A DNA stretch of 64,000 nucleotides from Anthopleura xanthogrammica (lineage: Eukaryota; Cnidaria; Anthozoa; Actiniaria; Actiniidae), in the NCBI GenBank assembly GCA_964019055.1, contig OZ025218.1:5151259-5215258 (forward strand), read 5' to 3'. The notes beneath the pieces are model-generated. The model did not search any database. It saw nothing but the letters and a program-made list of their open reading frames with translations, and had not been told where the DNA came from. Below are positions 1 to 11,520 of the stretch, piece after piece; positions within the stretch are counted from its first letter, which is position 1, and each line of letters opens with the position of its first letter. A program made the position numbers and the translations under genes.

Positions 1-317
1 ATTTTATTGACAATATACCATAGACAATATCTAGCTTCAAATATTTTAACTTTAACCTAAAATAGATGAAACAGAAACAAAAATACAACGAGGAACTTAA
101 CTCCAAAGTACAAGAAAAAAATGAACTTTTGAAATTATGTAAGCTCATGTTTATTGCTCAAACCTTTTAGATTCTTTAAATGTTTAAAATTAAATCTGTT
201 TAATCTGGTCAGCTTTTTATTGAAATCCAACGCGGCTGCACCCATGCCAGAAGTCATTTTAACATAATTTTTGTTATTTTTCATTTGTTCTCTACGTCCT
301 TCCCAACAGCTTTTCAG

Positions 318-3300
318 ATTCTGGTCAATTAAGCCGCTGCTTCGGAGAGGATATTGAAATGAGAATCCATTTACAATCCAGCCTTCCAATTGTCTGTCCA
401 TTTGATTTTATCATCATGAAGACCCTCGCTAGCAAGCCTGCAACTGGAGTTTTGTACGAAAACTTTTGGATCGTGTATGATGAAGAAAGCTTTCGTACCT
501 GTGACATAAACACGACATATTATAAAGATGGTAATCTGAAAGATAGGAACAGAAAACTGCTTGAATGTGATTCACCTGAAAATTTAAAATCTTTCACTTA
601 CTCCATTGATTTTAAAGCAAAAACTCCAGCAAATTCAGGAATCTCATTTGTTGGCGGTGAATACTACTACTTTCTTGGTAAGTGTGTACACTATCAATAT
701 CCATCAACAGTCGTGGTGTTAGTGCAATTGCTTTTCACTCAGCTTTAGGTTCTTGGTTTTTAATCCCGGACCACGTGAATCCAGATTTTTGGGACACAAA
801 CTTGTTTCAAAGTTTTTTACCTGGATTCTAAAGTCTCCTTCGCACACATTAAACGTGATTTAATTTATGAGTTAGCCATGCTTGATCAGGAGGTTGTTTC
901 CAGCAGGGCTTGTATTTATTGTATTCTTCTTTTGTTTAACCACCTTAACCATATTTTTAGTAGTACTGTATAGTTGTAATTGTAATTCTATTTGTGCACG
1001 CTTTTCGTGCATTGTATCATTAAACAGGATTATTTTACTGGACACTATAGGAACCAATAGCAGCTCTCAGTAACTGACATGAAGACGTAGACCTCACTTG
1101 GCACAGATGTGCAGGGCATAGGGGTCATTAGTTAATGTTCAACAATCACCGTTAATTAAAAACTTTGCTCTGTTTTATTGTTATATATAGCAACATCAGA
1201 TGGTACCGATGGCTCCCTTAACAACACAAGAGGTGGTCACTGTAATGATCCTAAAGTTCGCATGAAGTTCAAGATCTACATCTGCAAAACTCAGGGTAAC
1301 TTTTAGATAAGATAATTGGAGGAAGAGGATTTTTCATTTCTTCGTAAATATAGTGCACTTATCCATTAATCCCAGAACTAAAAACATGCCAGCTAAATGG
1401 CTCATCATGATGGCTGGCCACATCAAACTGATCAACATAGACAAGCTTAAGGTGACTGACTACTTTAGCAAGGAATAATTACATGTTCTTATACAATATT
1501 TTACACAGAATTTAACGCTGATTCCAAAAATGGGGTGTCCCGAGCTCGTTTTCGAGATAATGAATTTTGAATATGACCATTTTGACAAGTTTTCGAAAGA
1601 AAAATGGCGGAAATCAAGCTTTGCGCACAAAAGTTCATAACTCTAATATTAAAAAAGCTATGGAAGCAATTTTCTAAGGACATCTACTTTAAGCATTATT
1701 TTTGAAGACTAACTAAAAATATTTAAAGAAATTTTTTAAAATAAGCTAAAAATTCAGCATCTTGTTAACTCAATAAACCGAAAATCGTATTCAAACGACA
1801 ACAACAAAAACACATACAACGCTTTTTTATAAGTTCTAATAATTACGTTTTTTTAAAACTTTCTCAAAAGATTGATTTTTACCTGTTGTTTTAGGAAATT
1901 AAAAGAAAAATATAGAGTCCCGTGCAAAATTCGGGGTTTTTGCCCTGTTGAAGTTCAAAACGTGTATGGTTCCTCAATAAAATTTTGAAGGTTGTTATGC
2001 AGTTTTGAGCGGGTTTTGTGTGCTCGCACATCGTGGGCTCAAATTGGACGTTGAAAAGTAGTCAGTCAACTTAAGCAGCATTTTACCAGACAAGTGCCAC
2101 TTTTGGCCAGGCATTGTCGACCTTTGACCAGCTGTTATTTCTAGCCCTCCACCCATCCATTCACTCTTCCGTCTCATCCATAGCATCAATTCCTATACTT
2201 CTATTCATCCAGCTATCTCATTCACCCAACCATCCATTTACACATCCAATTATCCATCCTTTATATCCATCCTTTATATCCATCCTATTCACTTATACAC
2301 CTATCTACGTATCCACTAATCTATTCTATCTATCCATCCATTCCATCCATTCAACCATCCATCCACTTATCCATCCATCCAGCCCCTTTACTCAACTAGA
2401 TTTTTTTTTCCATACTCATCAGGGTTACATGATTTATGCATTTGATATGCATACACATATACTTATTGGAATGTGTTTTGTTGTTAGGTGTGGATGAAAA
2501 GTGTCAGAATGTGCCCATTGGGGAATTTCTTTGCCCTTCTGATCTCCCCGAAGCAGCAACAACATCACCGCTTACTACAGTAACTTTACAACCATCAACA
2601 ACGATAACAACTGGTTTCTCTGGTGGTGCTACAGTATCTGGCAATACAGGCACTCCATTGCCTTCTACACCAACTAGAAACAACAGTAACGTTAGTCCAA
2701 CACCTAAAGACGGAAAAAACCTAAAAAAACAAAACCAAACCCAAACCAATCCAAACGTGGAACACAAATTGGTTCCTAATGAATTTTGTAAGTATATTTG
2801 AAAGTTAAATAAATACTTATGATATAATATTATAATAATAATAAACGCTGTTGGTCAGGGTGCCACATATTAGGCTCAATATGAACCAAACAATCCAGGA
2901 AGGGTAAGGTAGTTGTCTCTGGCCATCTGTTGTGTGAACTTGGTGTTGTCATCAGAGCTGTTATTGTGGGAGAAAAAAGGAGTTTGGCTCACTTTGTGAA
3001 TTTTGGGTAGGTAGGCCATAGAAGAATGGTACCCTGGGATCAGCAGAGGTAATAACTGATATTTAGGGACTTGTCAGAAATTAACAGGGGGAGGGGGTGG
3101 AGATTTGAGAATGAGCGCCGAAATCGGATGTGACCCCCTCTAGCAATGGGAATGAAATTTCCTGACCCTTCCCTCGGGCTTGGCCAAAAATAGCACAGAT
3201 AATTCCTTCCAAACAAAATTTAGAGCTTGAATCTCTGGGCGTCCCAAATAAGTTGGCCATTCACCCTGATAAGACTAAAGTTATGCTTCTCAGCACAATA

Positions 3301-3539
3301 TCTCTGATCTGTTAAATCCTCGATCGAAATTTAGAGCTTGAATCTCTGGGCGTCCCAAATAAGTTGGCCATTCACCCTGATAAGACTAAAGTTATGCTTC
3401 TCAGCACAATATCTCTGATCTGTTAAATCCTCGATCGAAATTTAGAGCTTGAATCTCTGGGCGTCCCAAATAAGTTGGCCATTCACCCTGATAAGACTAA
3501 AGTTATGCTTCTCAGCACAATATCTCTGATCTGTTAAAT

Positions 3540-3573
<34 letters not shown>

Positions 3574-4576
3574 ATTCGGTTTACTAGATTATAAAAAAAA
3601 ATATTTCAAAACGTGTATCTATTGTGTGTATTTATCTAGGCCATATTATCTCATATATTTTATTTATATCATTTTATAGCAAGGTGGAAGACAGTAGCAA
3701 TTGTTTCCAGTTGTTTACTTGTTACTCTTTTAATTGCCAATATAAGTGTTTGTTATATAACAAGGTAAGATCTTGGATTAGTACAAGAAAATATCCATAC
3801 TTCCTCTCAGCCATGGACCGAGGTTAGCTAGACACAGGACATACAATAAGGGAGGCTTTGTTGTGGATAACTTGAGGTTTATTTGCAAAATAAGTTGAAA
3901 TACTATTATGTCTTATATACCCCCATCTTCCCTTCATTTATCCCTTATCCAGATTTTTGGCAACCCCACCTAATGTTATTCCAAACATTTGCTAGAACCT
4001 CGTTGGAGCATAAAAGCAAGAACATAGATTTCTACTGTACTGAGTCTGATAAAGAGAATGCATTGTGTATAAACAACACCATATAAGGCATGATAAACAA
4101 AAGATTCTGTACCCTTTTAAGATAGACCACAATGCACCTTGGTTGCTATATCAGAAAAGGTCTATGTTTTGTACAGCTCTGAGGTGCAGTTTTCGTATTA
4201 TTTTCAAGATGATATGATACCTTTTAATTGAAGGCGCAAAGGAAAATCTTGTCTTTGCTTCACTGGTATAAATCAAGTCACCTCACCAGAAACAGGACCA
4301 CAATCACCTGAATATGACGACCATGATGAACAACCACAAATGAGTTATGCAGCCGAAGAATGTGAAGATAGAAAAACTCACCACCAAATGTCTTCATTCA
4401 AACCAAATTTGTACCCTTCACTAGCAGTGGACAAACCTGACCAACAGACCCAAGAACAAAATGACATGCAAGAGAAAGAACCAGGAAAACCACAACCTGC
4501 CTGGCCGAATTGTGCAGAAACAATTGTGCAGAAACAACATAAGCATAATCATGAGGAAGTAGAAATTCTTGAGTGA
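318..4576 (+). CDS. Ephrin-B-like transmembrane ligand, 5' exon missing
   Basis: Five exons join in phase: 318-677, 1191-1295, 2488-2787, 3680-3764 and 4234-4576 (stop TGA). The first two encode the ephrin receptor-binding domain. Residues such as LPIVCP, CDSPENLKSFTYSIDF, GGEYYYFLG and GTDGSLNNTRGGHC match the family's core. Exon 3 is a Thr/Ser/Pro-rich stalk, and exon 4 encodes one hydrophobic helix (VAIVSSCLLVTLLIANISV), so the protein is membrane-spanning like ephrin-B rather than GPI-linked. The cytoplasmic tail of about 115 residues has tyrosines in acidic context (PEYDDHDE, MSYAAEE). It ends EVEILE, not the YYKV PDZ ligand of vertebrate ephrin-B. Ephrins bind Eph receptor kinases at cell contacts; that role is inferred from the domain. 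The signal-peptide exon should lie upstream of the window or in the first 317 bp, where I could not identify it. Confidence 0.85.
2140..2400. repeat. Degenerate CATC/ATCC microsatellite
   Basis: An imperfect tetranucleotide tract (CATC, CATT, ATCC mixtures) lies in the intron before the ephrin stalk exon. Apparent open frames here are repeat translations. Confidence 0.75.
3217..3541. repeat. Three tandem 110-bp copies of a reverse-transcriptase scrap
   Basis: A unit of about 110 bp starts at 3217, about 3327 and about 3438, and the copies are nearly identical. On the plus strand each encodes LGVPNKLAIHPDKTKVMLLS, which resembles the segment after the YADD box in LINE reverse transcriptases. 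A (GTCCCT)n tract follows at 3541-3573. It sits in an intron of the ephrin-like gene. Confidence 0.75.
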
Positions 4577-4885
4577 GTAATGTAATCTCTCTTCCTTGAA
4601 GGACAACGTTGGTTTGGAGGTATTAATGGAGGTTTTGTCAATAAAAAAACATGTCTAGAGAATTGAAGATTTAAAGCACCCAACCTTTCCCATGGTGCTT
4701 TGCATGCTAAGGCTATCATAACTCTTTATACTGTATCACAAATTTTCAATACCTTATCTTTATGTTTAGTGATCTAACAATTGTTAGTTGTAGGATACAG
4801 TTGTAGGATACGGACGTGCCGTTACGTGATCGACCGTAAACGGGACCTTGTTCAAGCATTTCGATTAGATTAAGCAGTTATTTAT

Positions 4886-4963
4886 AACCTGAGTATCAGG
4901 CTCTAGGGGAAATAGGGCTGGGAGGGGACTGCCCTATTTCCCCTAGAGCCTGATACTCAGGTT
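4886..4963. repeat. Perfect hairpin, 33-bp arms
   Basis: The arms 4886-4918 and 4931-4963 are exact reverse complements separated by 12 bases. The arms include CTAGGGGAAATAGGGC. This is a small fold-back element or extrusion-prone palindrome. Confidence 0.85.
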
Positions 4964-5031
4964 AAGTTATTCAGGGTGATGTGATTTGTTTTACCTAAAA
5001 AGTACATATGTTTATGGTCATCTATTCCATA

Positions 5032-5219
5032 TTAGAAAAAACCTACTAATGGTCTATCACCAATCGAGCCCTGTGATTGGCTGAGCTACTAGGGGTCTAT
5101 TAGTGATAGACCTCTAGTAGCGAAAAGCGCCGGTTTTGAAAACCAAAAAATATATATTTAAAGCAAAATCCAAAACTTTTTGCATCCTTTTATTGGACCG
5201 ATTAGTAGGTTTTTACTAA
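5032..5219. mobile_element. MITE-like element with 19-bp TIRs
   Basis: The ends carry TTAGAAAAAACCTACTAAT and its reverse complement with one mismatch. An inner inverted pair (GGTCTATCAC / GTGATAGACC) adds secondary structure. No coding capacity was seen. Confidence 0.6.
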
Positions 5220-5326
5220 AACAATTAGACCTCTCGCCCTCATGGCCTACGAGTCAATAGCCCATTCGACCTTCGGCCTCATGGGCTATTGACTCGTAGA
5301 CCATTCGGACTCGAGGACTAATTGTT
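5218..5326. mobile_element. Fold-back element
   Basis: Outer arms AACAATTAG / CTAATTGTT and inner arms TACGAGTCAATAGCCCA (about 5249-5265) / reverse complement (about 5282-5298) form a nested palindrome directly abutting the previous MITE. Confidence 0.6.
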
Positions 5327-5740
5327 AATTATCCGATGCACATTTTGTATGAGAGTTCTCTATATATTTCACAATTATATTTCTAGTTTATTTACCAATA
5401 AAGTAGCTATCTACATCACATTGCTATTACAAAAAGTGATTGATCACAAATGCAATAAATTCTCAAGTAAAATCAACCAGCAAAGCGAGAAAACTGACGT
5501 CCATGGAGAACTTTGTTGAAGAATTGTTCACTAAGCCAAACTAGCCCTGTGGGGTGGCTTGTGGTGGGTCGTGTACACGTGACAAACTTCCTAAGCAGGA
5601 GAACTGCAATAAGGCCGAAATCAGTTGGTTTTGCCCCAGGCCCGCTGCAATTGATGATTTTGTCCAAATATAGTCAAAAAATCGAACAAAAACTTTTGTA
5701 CACGAAAATTGCGGGGAATGAAATCTATGAGGAGTTAAAA

Positions 5741-6083
5741 AAAATAAACTCCCCATCGCAAGGATCATTTTGGTCACGTTTTTCGGGAGTTTGAGTTTTA
5801 AAAGACGGGGAAATCGTGTATTGTATTGGCAAGATGGCGGCTTGGACTTTCCTCCCTCGTAATTGTATTTATATGAAAACGAAATTAGATACTATAGGGA
5901 AATTATATAGGAATGAAACAAAGGAAAAAATATGCCTTTGAGTGCAATTTTTTATAATTTTTTTCACTCGACTATATTGTGGAAGACATTACCTTGAACT
6001 CGAGTAAAAAAATATGAAAGTCGATTTTTCCCAAAGTTTTTTTTTTCACCTTTTACTTTTATCTAAATTGGGCTCCCTGTGGT
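5741..6083. repeat. Dispersed repeat copy (related to 60541-60914)
   Basis: The 3' part, including TTTACTTTTATCTAAATTGG followed by GCTCCCTGTG, recurs at about 60880-60914. Upstream blocks (ATAGG...AATTATATAGG, GAAATCGTG) are also shared in the same order. The class is unknown. Confidence 0.55.
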
Positions 6084-6112
6084 CACGTGATCTAAAGTAA
6101 GTGATAGAAGTG

Positions 6113-6129
6113 TGGTCACGTGATGTACA
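6113..6129 (+). promoter_or_regulatory. Conserved E-box upstream of copy A
   Basis: GGTCACGTGATGTACA occurs here, at 29165 and at 37301. In B and C it lies 77 bp before the start ATG. In A the spacing is enlarged mainly by the fold-back element at 6203-6485. A second GTGGTCACGTGAT lies at about 6079. The CACGTG core suggests a bHLH-zip site; this is inference. Confidence 0.4.
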
Positions 6130-6202
6130 ATTAGTGATACCTGTCTAGTCATGTGATGTACAGTAAGGGATATTTATTTTTCACGTTATACCTACATACC
6201 TT

Positions 6203-6485
6203 ACAAGCAGAGGTCCTTTTCTACCCCGCTAGGAAGCGAGAGGAATTACGGAACTTCTGCCAGAAATTTTGTTGAGCGTACGTAGAGATGACCTAGATGA
6301 TCAAAATCGATCACTTTCAATGTGTGAATATAATAATCGCCAAAATCCTTCCCTCAATCTCCAAAATCTCCAGTAAAACTAGCTAGAGACTCCTCTAAGT
6401 AGCCCATTATTTTTTTACATCCAAAAATAGGTGCCGGCAGAGCTAGCTCGAGGTTCTTAGCGGGGTAGAAAAGAAACTCTGCTTG
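6203..6485. mobile_element. MITE-like insertion in the copy A promoter region
   Basis: The ends AAGCAGAGGTCCTTTTCTAC (about 6204) and the inverted counterpart TAGAAAAGAAACTCTGCTT (about 6465-6483) share an arm of about 30 bp that also includes CCCCGCTA. The copies upstream of B and C lack it. Confidence 0.65.
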
Positions 6486-7194
6486 CCGGGTATCGCTTAC
6501 ATGACAAGAACATTTAATCTGATATCAGTTGAACTTTTTCAGCTAGTTCAGTCACATCCAGTCATGTCTGACAAAACAAGCTGCTCATCCCGGACAAGCA
6601 GATTGTCTGTGATCTTGTGGTTTGTAGTTGGTGTGTTGTGTTTGGGTGAGTTTGTACGTGTTGAGTTGATTCTAAGTGAACACAGGACAAGACTATACAA
6701 GATAGAAGAGAAGACAGATGGCAAAGATGTAGAACCGTGTGATGTGAAAACCAAGCAAATCAAAGGTGAGCAATAAACAGAGTAGAGATACGCGTACAGA
6801 CTTGTTCAATGTCACTGAGATTTTTGAGGAATTAAGATTGAGAATTAAAAATATAAAATGTTGTAGTTACTGTATCCATCTTTCTCAGAACTGAAAAAAA
6901 GAAATGACAAAGAACAAGAATTAACAATTTGAAACTTCATAAAAATTAACATATTGAAGTTTTGAAGGATTGAATTTTCGGAAATGCGTGGGATGGTCAT
7001 CTACAAATCCAGTTAACTACAATTGATTTCGTTACAGCAAATCGCTTCATCGATTCACCAAAGATCATCCATGATTCAAGACATAGAGCACGTCGTCTCA
7101 CCGTGTCTTCACCTTCAAACAACACCAACTTCCAAACTGTTCGTAAAGAGCTTTTACAAACAATGGGAATAGAGTTGAATAAAGCCTTTACTAA

Positions 7195-7893
7195 TAGTCT
7201 AGAAGCCAAACCCATTATTTTTCAATTTGGCTGCACCCCAGGGGTGGCTAAGGTTTCTTGGTATCATTTTAAAGCTTGAAGACTGCTGATTTCGAATTTG
7301 CTTGTTGCCACGCGAAATAAGTGTCCAAAAGGCTTGGTAACCTGGCCTAAAGTATACATACTTCTGTTTACAATAATTCCGTTATTATTCATTTTCTTCA
7401 CGTTTTTTTGTGTTTCCTGTACAGTCATCCCAAATAAACCTCTTAGATCTTTCTGCTGGGCACTAATGTAATGCATAATTGTGAAAGTTTGAGAAAAATT
7501 GCAGGAAATGTGAATTTATCAGTATTTTATTATCCATAACTATGAATTTAGCTTCATTGAGTGACAAATGTTTTTTGTAGCATTTCAAATGTAACAGAAC
7601 AGGTTCCTTTTGTTATATGAACCTTTGTTTGACATCAGAAAAGCTGTTTTTTAAGGAAGTTACCAATATTTTTACATTTAAACATCTAAATTTACCTTTT
7701 CTGTTATATCTATCAAACCGGAAGTTGATAAAAAAGCTACTTCCGGTTTTAGTTTTTTCGGGGTTTCTTCAACCAAAATCGAATAAAAGTTAATGAAGAT
7801 CCAGATAATCCTATATTTAAGATAAACAGACACTACTCTAGATGTTTGACTACTTTTTGGACAATTTGAAAAAGTAAATGTTTCTGAAAATCT
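7195..7893 (+). repeat. Left inverted terminal repeat
   Basis: Reverse complement of about 11521-12228 apart from small differences near the tip (an extra block GAAAAGAGC on the right). It contains a hairpin AACCGGAAG...CTTCCGGTT at about 7717-7751. Confidence 0.9.
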
Positions 7894-7931
7894 AACTAAA
7901 TATATATTGGACAAAAAATGAATTATTACAA

Positions 7932-9501
7932 TTGATTAAGTCTTTTGGCCAGGATCTTCTTTACGCTGTCTCTAAAGGAAGACAGAAAACACCGAAGCAT
8001 GTGGCTTTATCTCTCACTGTCAAAAACCTAACAGGAAGTAAAGAGGTGATAACATTGCTTAATCGATTTGGTCATGCAATATCCTATGATCAAGTGCTCC
8101 AAATTGAGACACAACTAGCTGAAGAGCAACTGAAAACAGAAGTCAATGGTGTAATACTACCAAAGATCATCCATCCAAACGTGTTTAGTACTTTCTGTTG
8201 GGACAATATCGACATATTGGAAGAAACCCTGTCAGGCCGAGGTACAACTCATTGTACAAATGTAGCGGGACCCCAGTTGTACACCATAGTGCTATTATTA
8301 AGGACTTTGGCTGGTTGCTATCACGTGCTCTTAATAACCACGATGATTCATCGATTCATCAACATCCATTGGTTCCAGCATGGCGTGGATTTAATGCAAT
8401 GGCACTTAAGAGCGAAATTTCACCCAAGAGCTTAGTTGGATATTGTCAACTCATTGATGCATCACGCACAGAACTATCCACAGTCTACACCTTACTCAAG
8501 AAATCCGTCGAAATGGCAGTACAAATAGGACAAGATGACACTGTCATCGTTTTAGATCAAGAGATATATGCTAAGGCTTTAGAAGTTGTATGGAAGCAGA
8601 ACGAAGAGTTCAGGAGCGTTGTATTGCGCATGGGAAGTTTTCATATCATTTGTGCATTCCTTGCCGTATTGGGGAAACAATTTGGAGAAAGTGGACTGCA
8701 GGACCTTTTGATCGAGTCCTGGATTGTAGGTAGTGGCGCAGTAAATGGAATCCTTCAAGGAAAGCATTATAATAGGGCACTACATACACATAAGGCGAGT
8801 ATTTTCCTCTCTTTGTGTATATACTAAAACTCTAGTTTAAACTTTAAATTCTTTACCGTTTTCAGATTGTTTTGGAGGCTTTGTGGCGACTCAACTGGCA
8901 ATCGTTTCTCGATACAGTGAAAGATGACGAGGAAGTAAATGTATTAATACAAGCCGTGGGCACAACAACAATGAGCGTCCAAAGCGAATTGTCTAGTTCC
9001 ACGATCCAGAGTTTGTATCAGACTGCGGAACTTGAAGAGCTCCATACGAAGTACAAAGAGTTTAATCAATCACCGACCAAAATGGCCAAATACTGGTTGT
9101 CATACATCGATATGGTCAGTCTTCTCCTACGATTTATCCGCTCAATAAGAGAAGGTGATTGGAAGTTGTACCTCGACTATATCCATGATATACTGCCGTG
9201 GATGTTTGCATACGACCGGGTTAATTATTCTCGATATCTATCTGTTTACCTCCTGGATATGCAGTCATTGGAGGAAAAGCATCCCGTTGCTCTTCGTGCT
9301 TTTCAGACCGGCGAGTTCGTTGTTCAAAGAAGCAATGGCAGTTCATTCAGTCAAGTACCTGTGGACCAGACAATCCAGCAAACTGTCAATCGAGACACAA
9401 AAACCAAGGGCGGCATCATTGGATTCAGTGTCAATAAGGGTGCTGTACAACGATGGATCCTTACATCCCATGAACGTGCAGCTATCACCCAAGCTTGCTG
9501 A
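7932..9501 (+). pseudogene. Transposon protein, N-terminal DUF6589-like part (broken)
   Basis: Reading starts in the frame at 7932 (QDLLYAVSKGRQKTPKHVAL, LLNRFGHAISYDQV, FCWDNIDILEETLSG). It must shift frame near 8265-8275 to continue as WLLSRALNNHDD, VVLRMGSFHIICAFLAVLGK and ESWIVGSGAVNGILQGKHYNRA. A 71-bp intron at 8795-8865 has a GC donor (AAG|GCGAGT) and AG acceptor, and after it the frame continues VLEALWRLNWQ to a TGA at 9499-9501. The frame then runs straight on into the next entry, so the TGA is probably a CGA-to-TGA mutation. The motifs resemble the DUF6589 proteins known from fungal and cnidarian genomes, whose biochemical role is unknown. The copy is not expressible as one protein. 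Confidence 0.65.
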
Positions 9502-9504
9502 GAG

Positions 9505-11413
9505 ATGGCAGGATTGGAACAAACTGATGGAGATGTTGCAGAGAAGGATATTGGCAAGACCAGAATGACAGCTGATGAGAAAGATGTGCAGAAAGTTCGG
9601 ACGACCATCAACAACTGGGCAAATCCATTTGAACTGACTGATGACCTGGAGATTTGCCACTTGGCATCTGGATTAGCAGCCTCTGAAAAGATTGAAGACG
9701 ACCTCCTAACAGCACATAAGCAAGGGGAAGAAGTGAGGAAATCCTTCTTTGATAAGAGATTGTTAAGTTCTGAATTACCTTTCTATGATCCAATAAAGAA
9801 ATTGAACCTGACCAGCTTTTCATCATCAAAGCTATCCAAAGTGAAGATCTCTGGCAAAGATGTAATGGTAAAAGCAGACAGAAATCTATTTGCTCGCCTT
9901 CTGGTAGTTGCCCAGAAAATATCTATGGATCTCTCCGAGGTTTTTGAGTACTCGCTTGGTCCTCTGCCCTGGTCTCTCGCATCTGTTGACGGCTCATTGG
10001 GTAAGACAGACAAGTCTAAATTGTTGGAGTCTTTAACTAAGGACGTTTATCCAGCAGAAGATGTACCACCCACGTCTGCAATAACCATTGATGGCATGGC
10101 TATTCTTCAGTCTTTAAAGCCGATTCCAGAGACGTTTGAGGAGCTGGCCCTTACTGTTTTTCATCACGTTGTCCCTCGGAGGAGTCTCGCAAGACGAATT
10201 GACTTTGTCACTGACCGATATCCCGAAATATCTATCAAGAATCCCGAGAGAGCAAAGCGGGCAAATGAAGGAATAGTCAAAGTAAAGATCACAGGAAGCT
10301 CTCAGAAGTGTCCCAAACAATGGAAGAAGTTCCTAAGCAGTGGTGAGAACAAAAGTGAGTTAGCGAAATTCCTTTTGAAAGAGTGGTCCCAAGATAAATA
10401 CAAGCACTTGATAAGAAATCATCACCTTTTCTTTGCTCTTGAGCTGAAGTGCTTCCGTCTCACTGAATTTGATGATAAAGTTTTGTGTGAGGAGATTCCA
10501 GCATTGAGCAGCAACCACGAAGAGGCCGACTCAAAGCTACTTTTACATGCCAAGCATGCTGCAGATAGTGGAGAAAGCACTGTTATCATCAAATCTCAAG
10601 ACACAGATGCTGCTATCCTTGCCTTTCATTTTGACAACCAAATTAATATTCCTGCACGCCTTTTTCTCATGAGGAAAGTTAAGACCAGGGTGGTATATCT
10701 TGATGTCTCAGTGATATCAGAAGCAGCTGGCCCTCTACTTTGCAACGCTCTACCTGGTTTGCATGCTTTCACTGGCTGTGACTCGGTTAGCTCTTTCTCA
10801 GGCAAAGGAAAGAAGACGCCACTAAAGCAGTGTAGATTCAATGAAGCAGACTGCCAATCAATGACAATGCTTGGAAGATCGTTTGATGCTGATGATGACC
10901 TGTTTTCTGAATGTGAAAAGTTTGTCTGCCATATGTATGGATTCTAAGACATGTCTAGCGTGAACAACTGTCGGTACCAAATGTTTGTTACCAAACAATC
11001 TCAGTCTCACTGTCTACCACCTTGTCAAGATGCATTAAAGCAACATACAATGCGGGCAAACTACCAAGCTGCTGTTTGGCGACATGCCTTGGTTACAAAT
11101 CCCAACGTTCCATCACCTGAGGGGCGTGGATGGATACTTAAGGAAGGAAGCATCGAGTTAAATTGGATGTCACTACCCCCTGCCCCAGAAGCACTTCTCG
11201 ACTTGATTATTTGCGGATGCCATGGGAACTGTTCAACTGGGCACTGCACATGTCACAGGAACATGTCACAGGAACAGCATCTCATGCACTGATGCATGTA
11301 TATGTGGCGATAACTGTACAAATCCCCACAATGTGTGGCAGGATCCAGCAGGTGGCGATGAGGAGGAAGACAATGAACTTAATGATGATGATGATGATGA
11401 CAGCAATTACTAA
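9505..11413 (+). pseudogene. Transposon protein, FEN1/XPG-like nuclease and Cys-rich tail (broken)
   Basis: The frame 9505-10947 (480 codons) contains HEEADSKLLLHA, then VIIKSQDTDAAILAF, then FTGCDSVSSFSGKGKK. The order and spacing match the acidic metal-binding residues of FEN1/XPG nucleases (EAEA helix, SxDxD strand, GxDY followed by a Gly-rich hairpin), so a PIN/FEN-type nuclease fold is inferred. A TAA at 10945-10947 precedes a continuing frame (MSSVNNCRYQMF). A tail with repeated CxC spacing follows (CGCHGNCSTGHCTCHRN, then SCTDACICGDNC), but it is split because 13 bases, ACATGTCACAGGA, are duplicated near 11247-11272. The C-terminus is Asp/Glu-rich. At least two stops and two frameshifts show that this copy is dead or needs help from another copy. 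Confidence 0.7.
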
Positions 11414-11520
11414 CTGATTTTAGTATAAGTACATACGAAAAGGCTATTTTGTGGACCTAATGTTGTCAAGAGCAAACAAAAAAAGCTTAGTTAGAAAACA
11501 CTAAGACCATAAAAATAACT

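Larger units (their letters stand above)
4577..6563. other. Intergenic region rich in fold-back elements
   Basis: No gene was seen between the ephrin-like stop codon and copy A. The stretch holds four inverted-repeat elements listed separately, a dispersed repeat at 5741-6083, and E-box motifs near 6080-6129. Confidence 0.6.

Noticed and set aside
8198..8435. Overlap of two transposon frames as separate genes
   Set aside because: The conserved motifs pass from one frame to the other once, so this is one gene with a frameshift.
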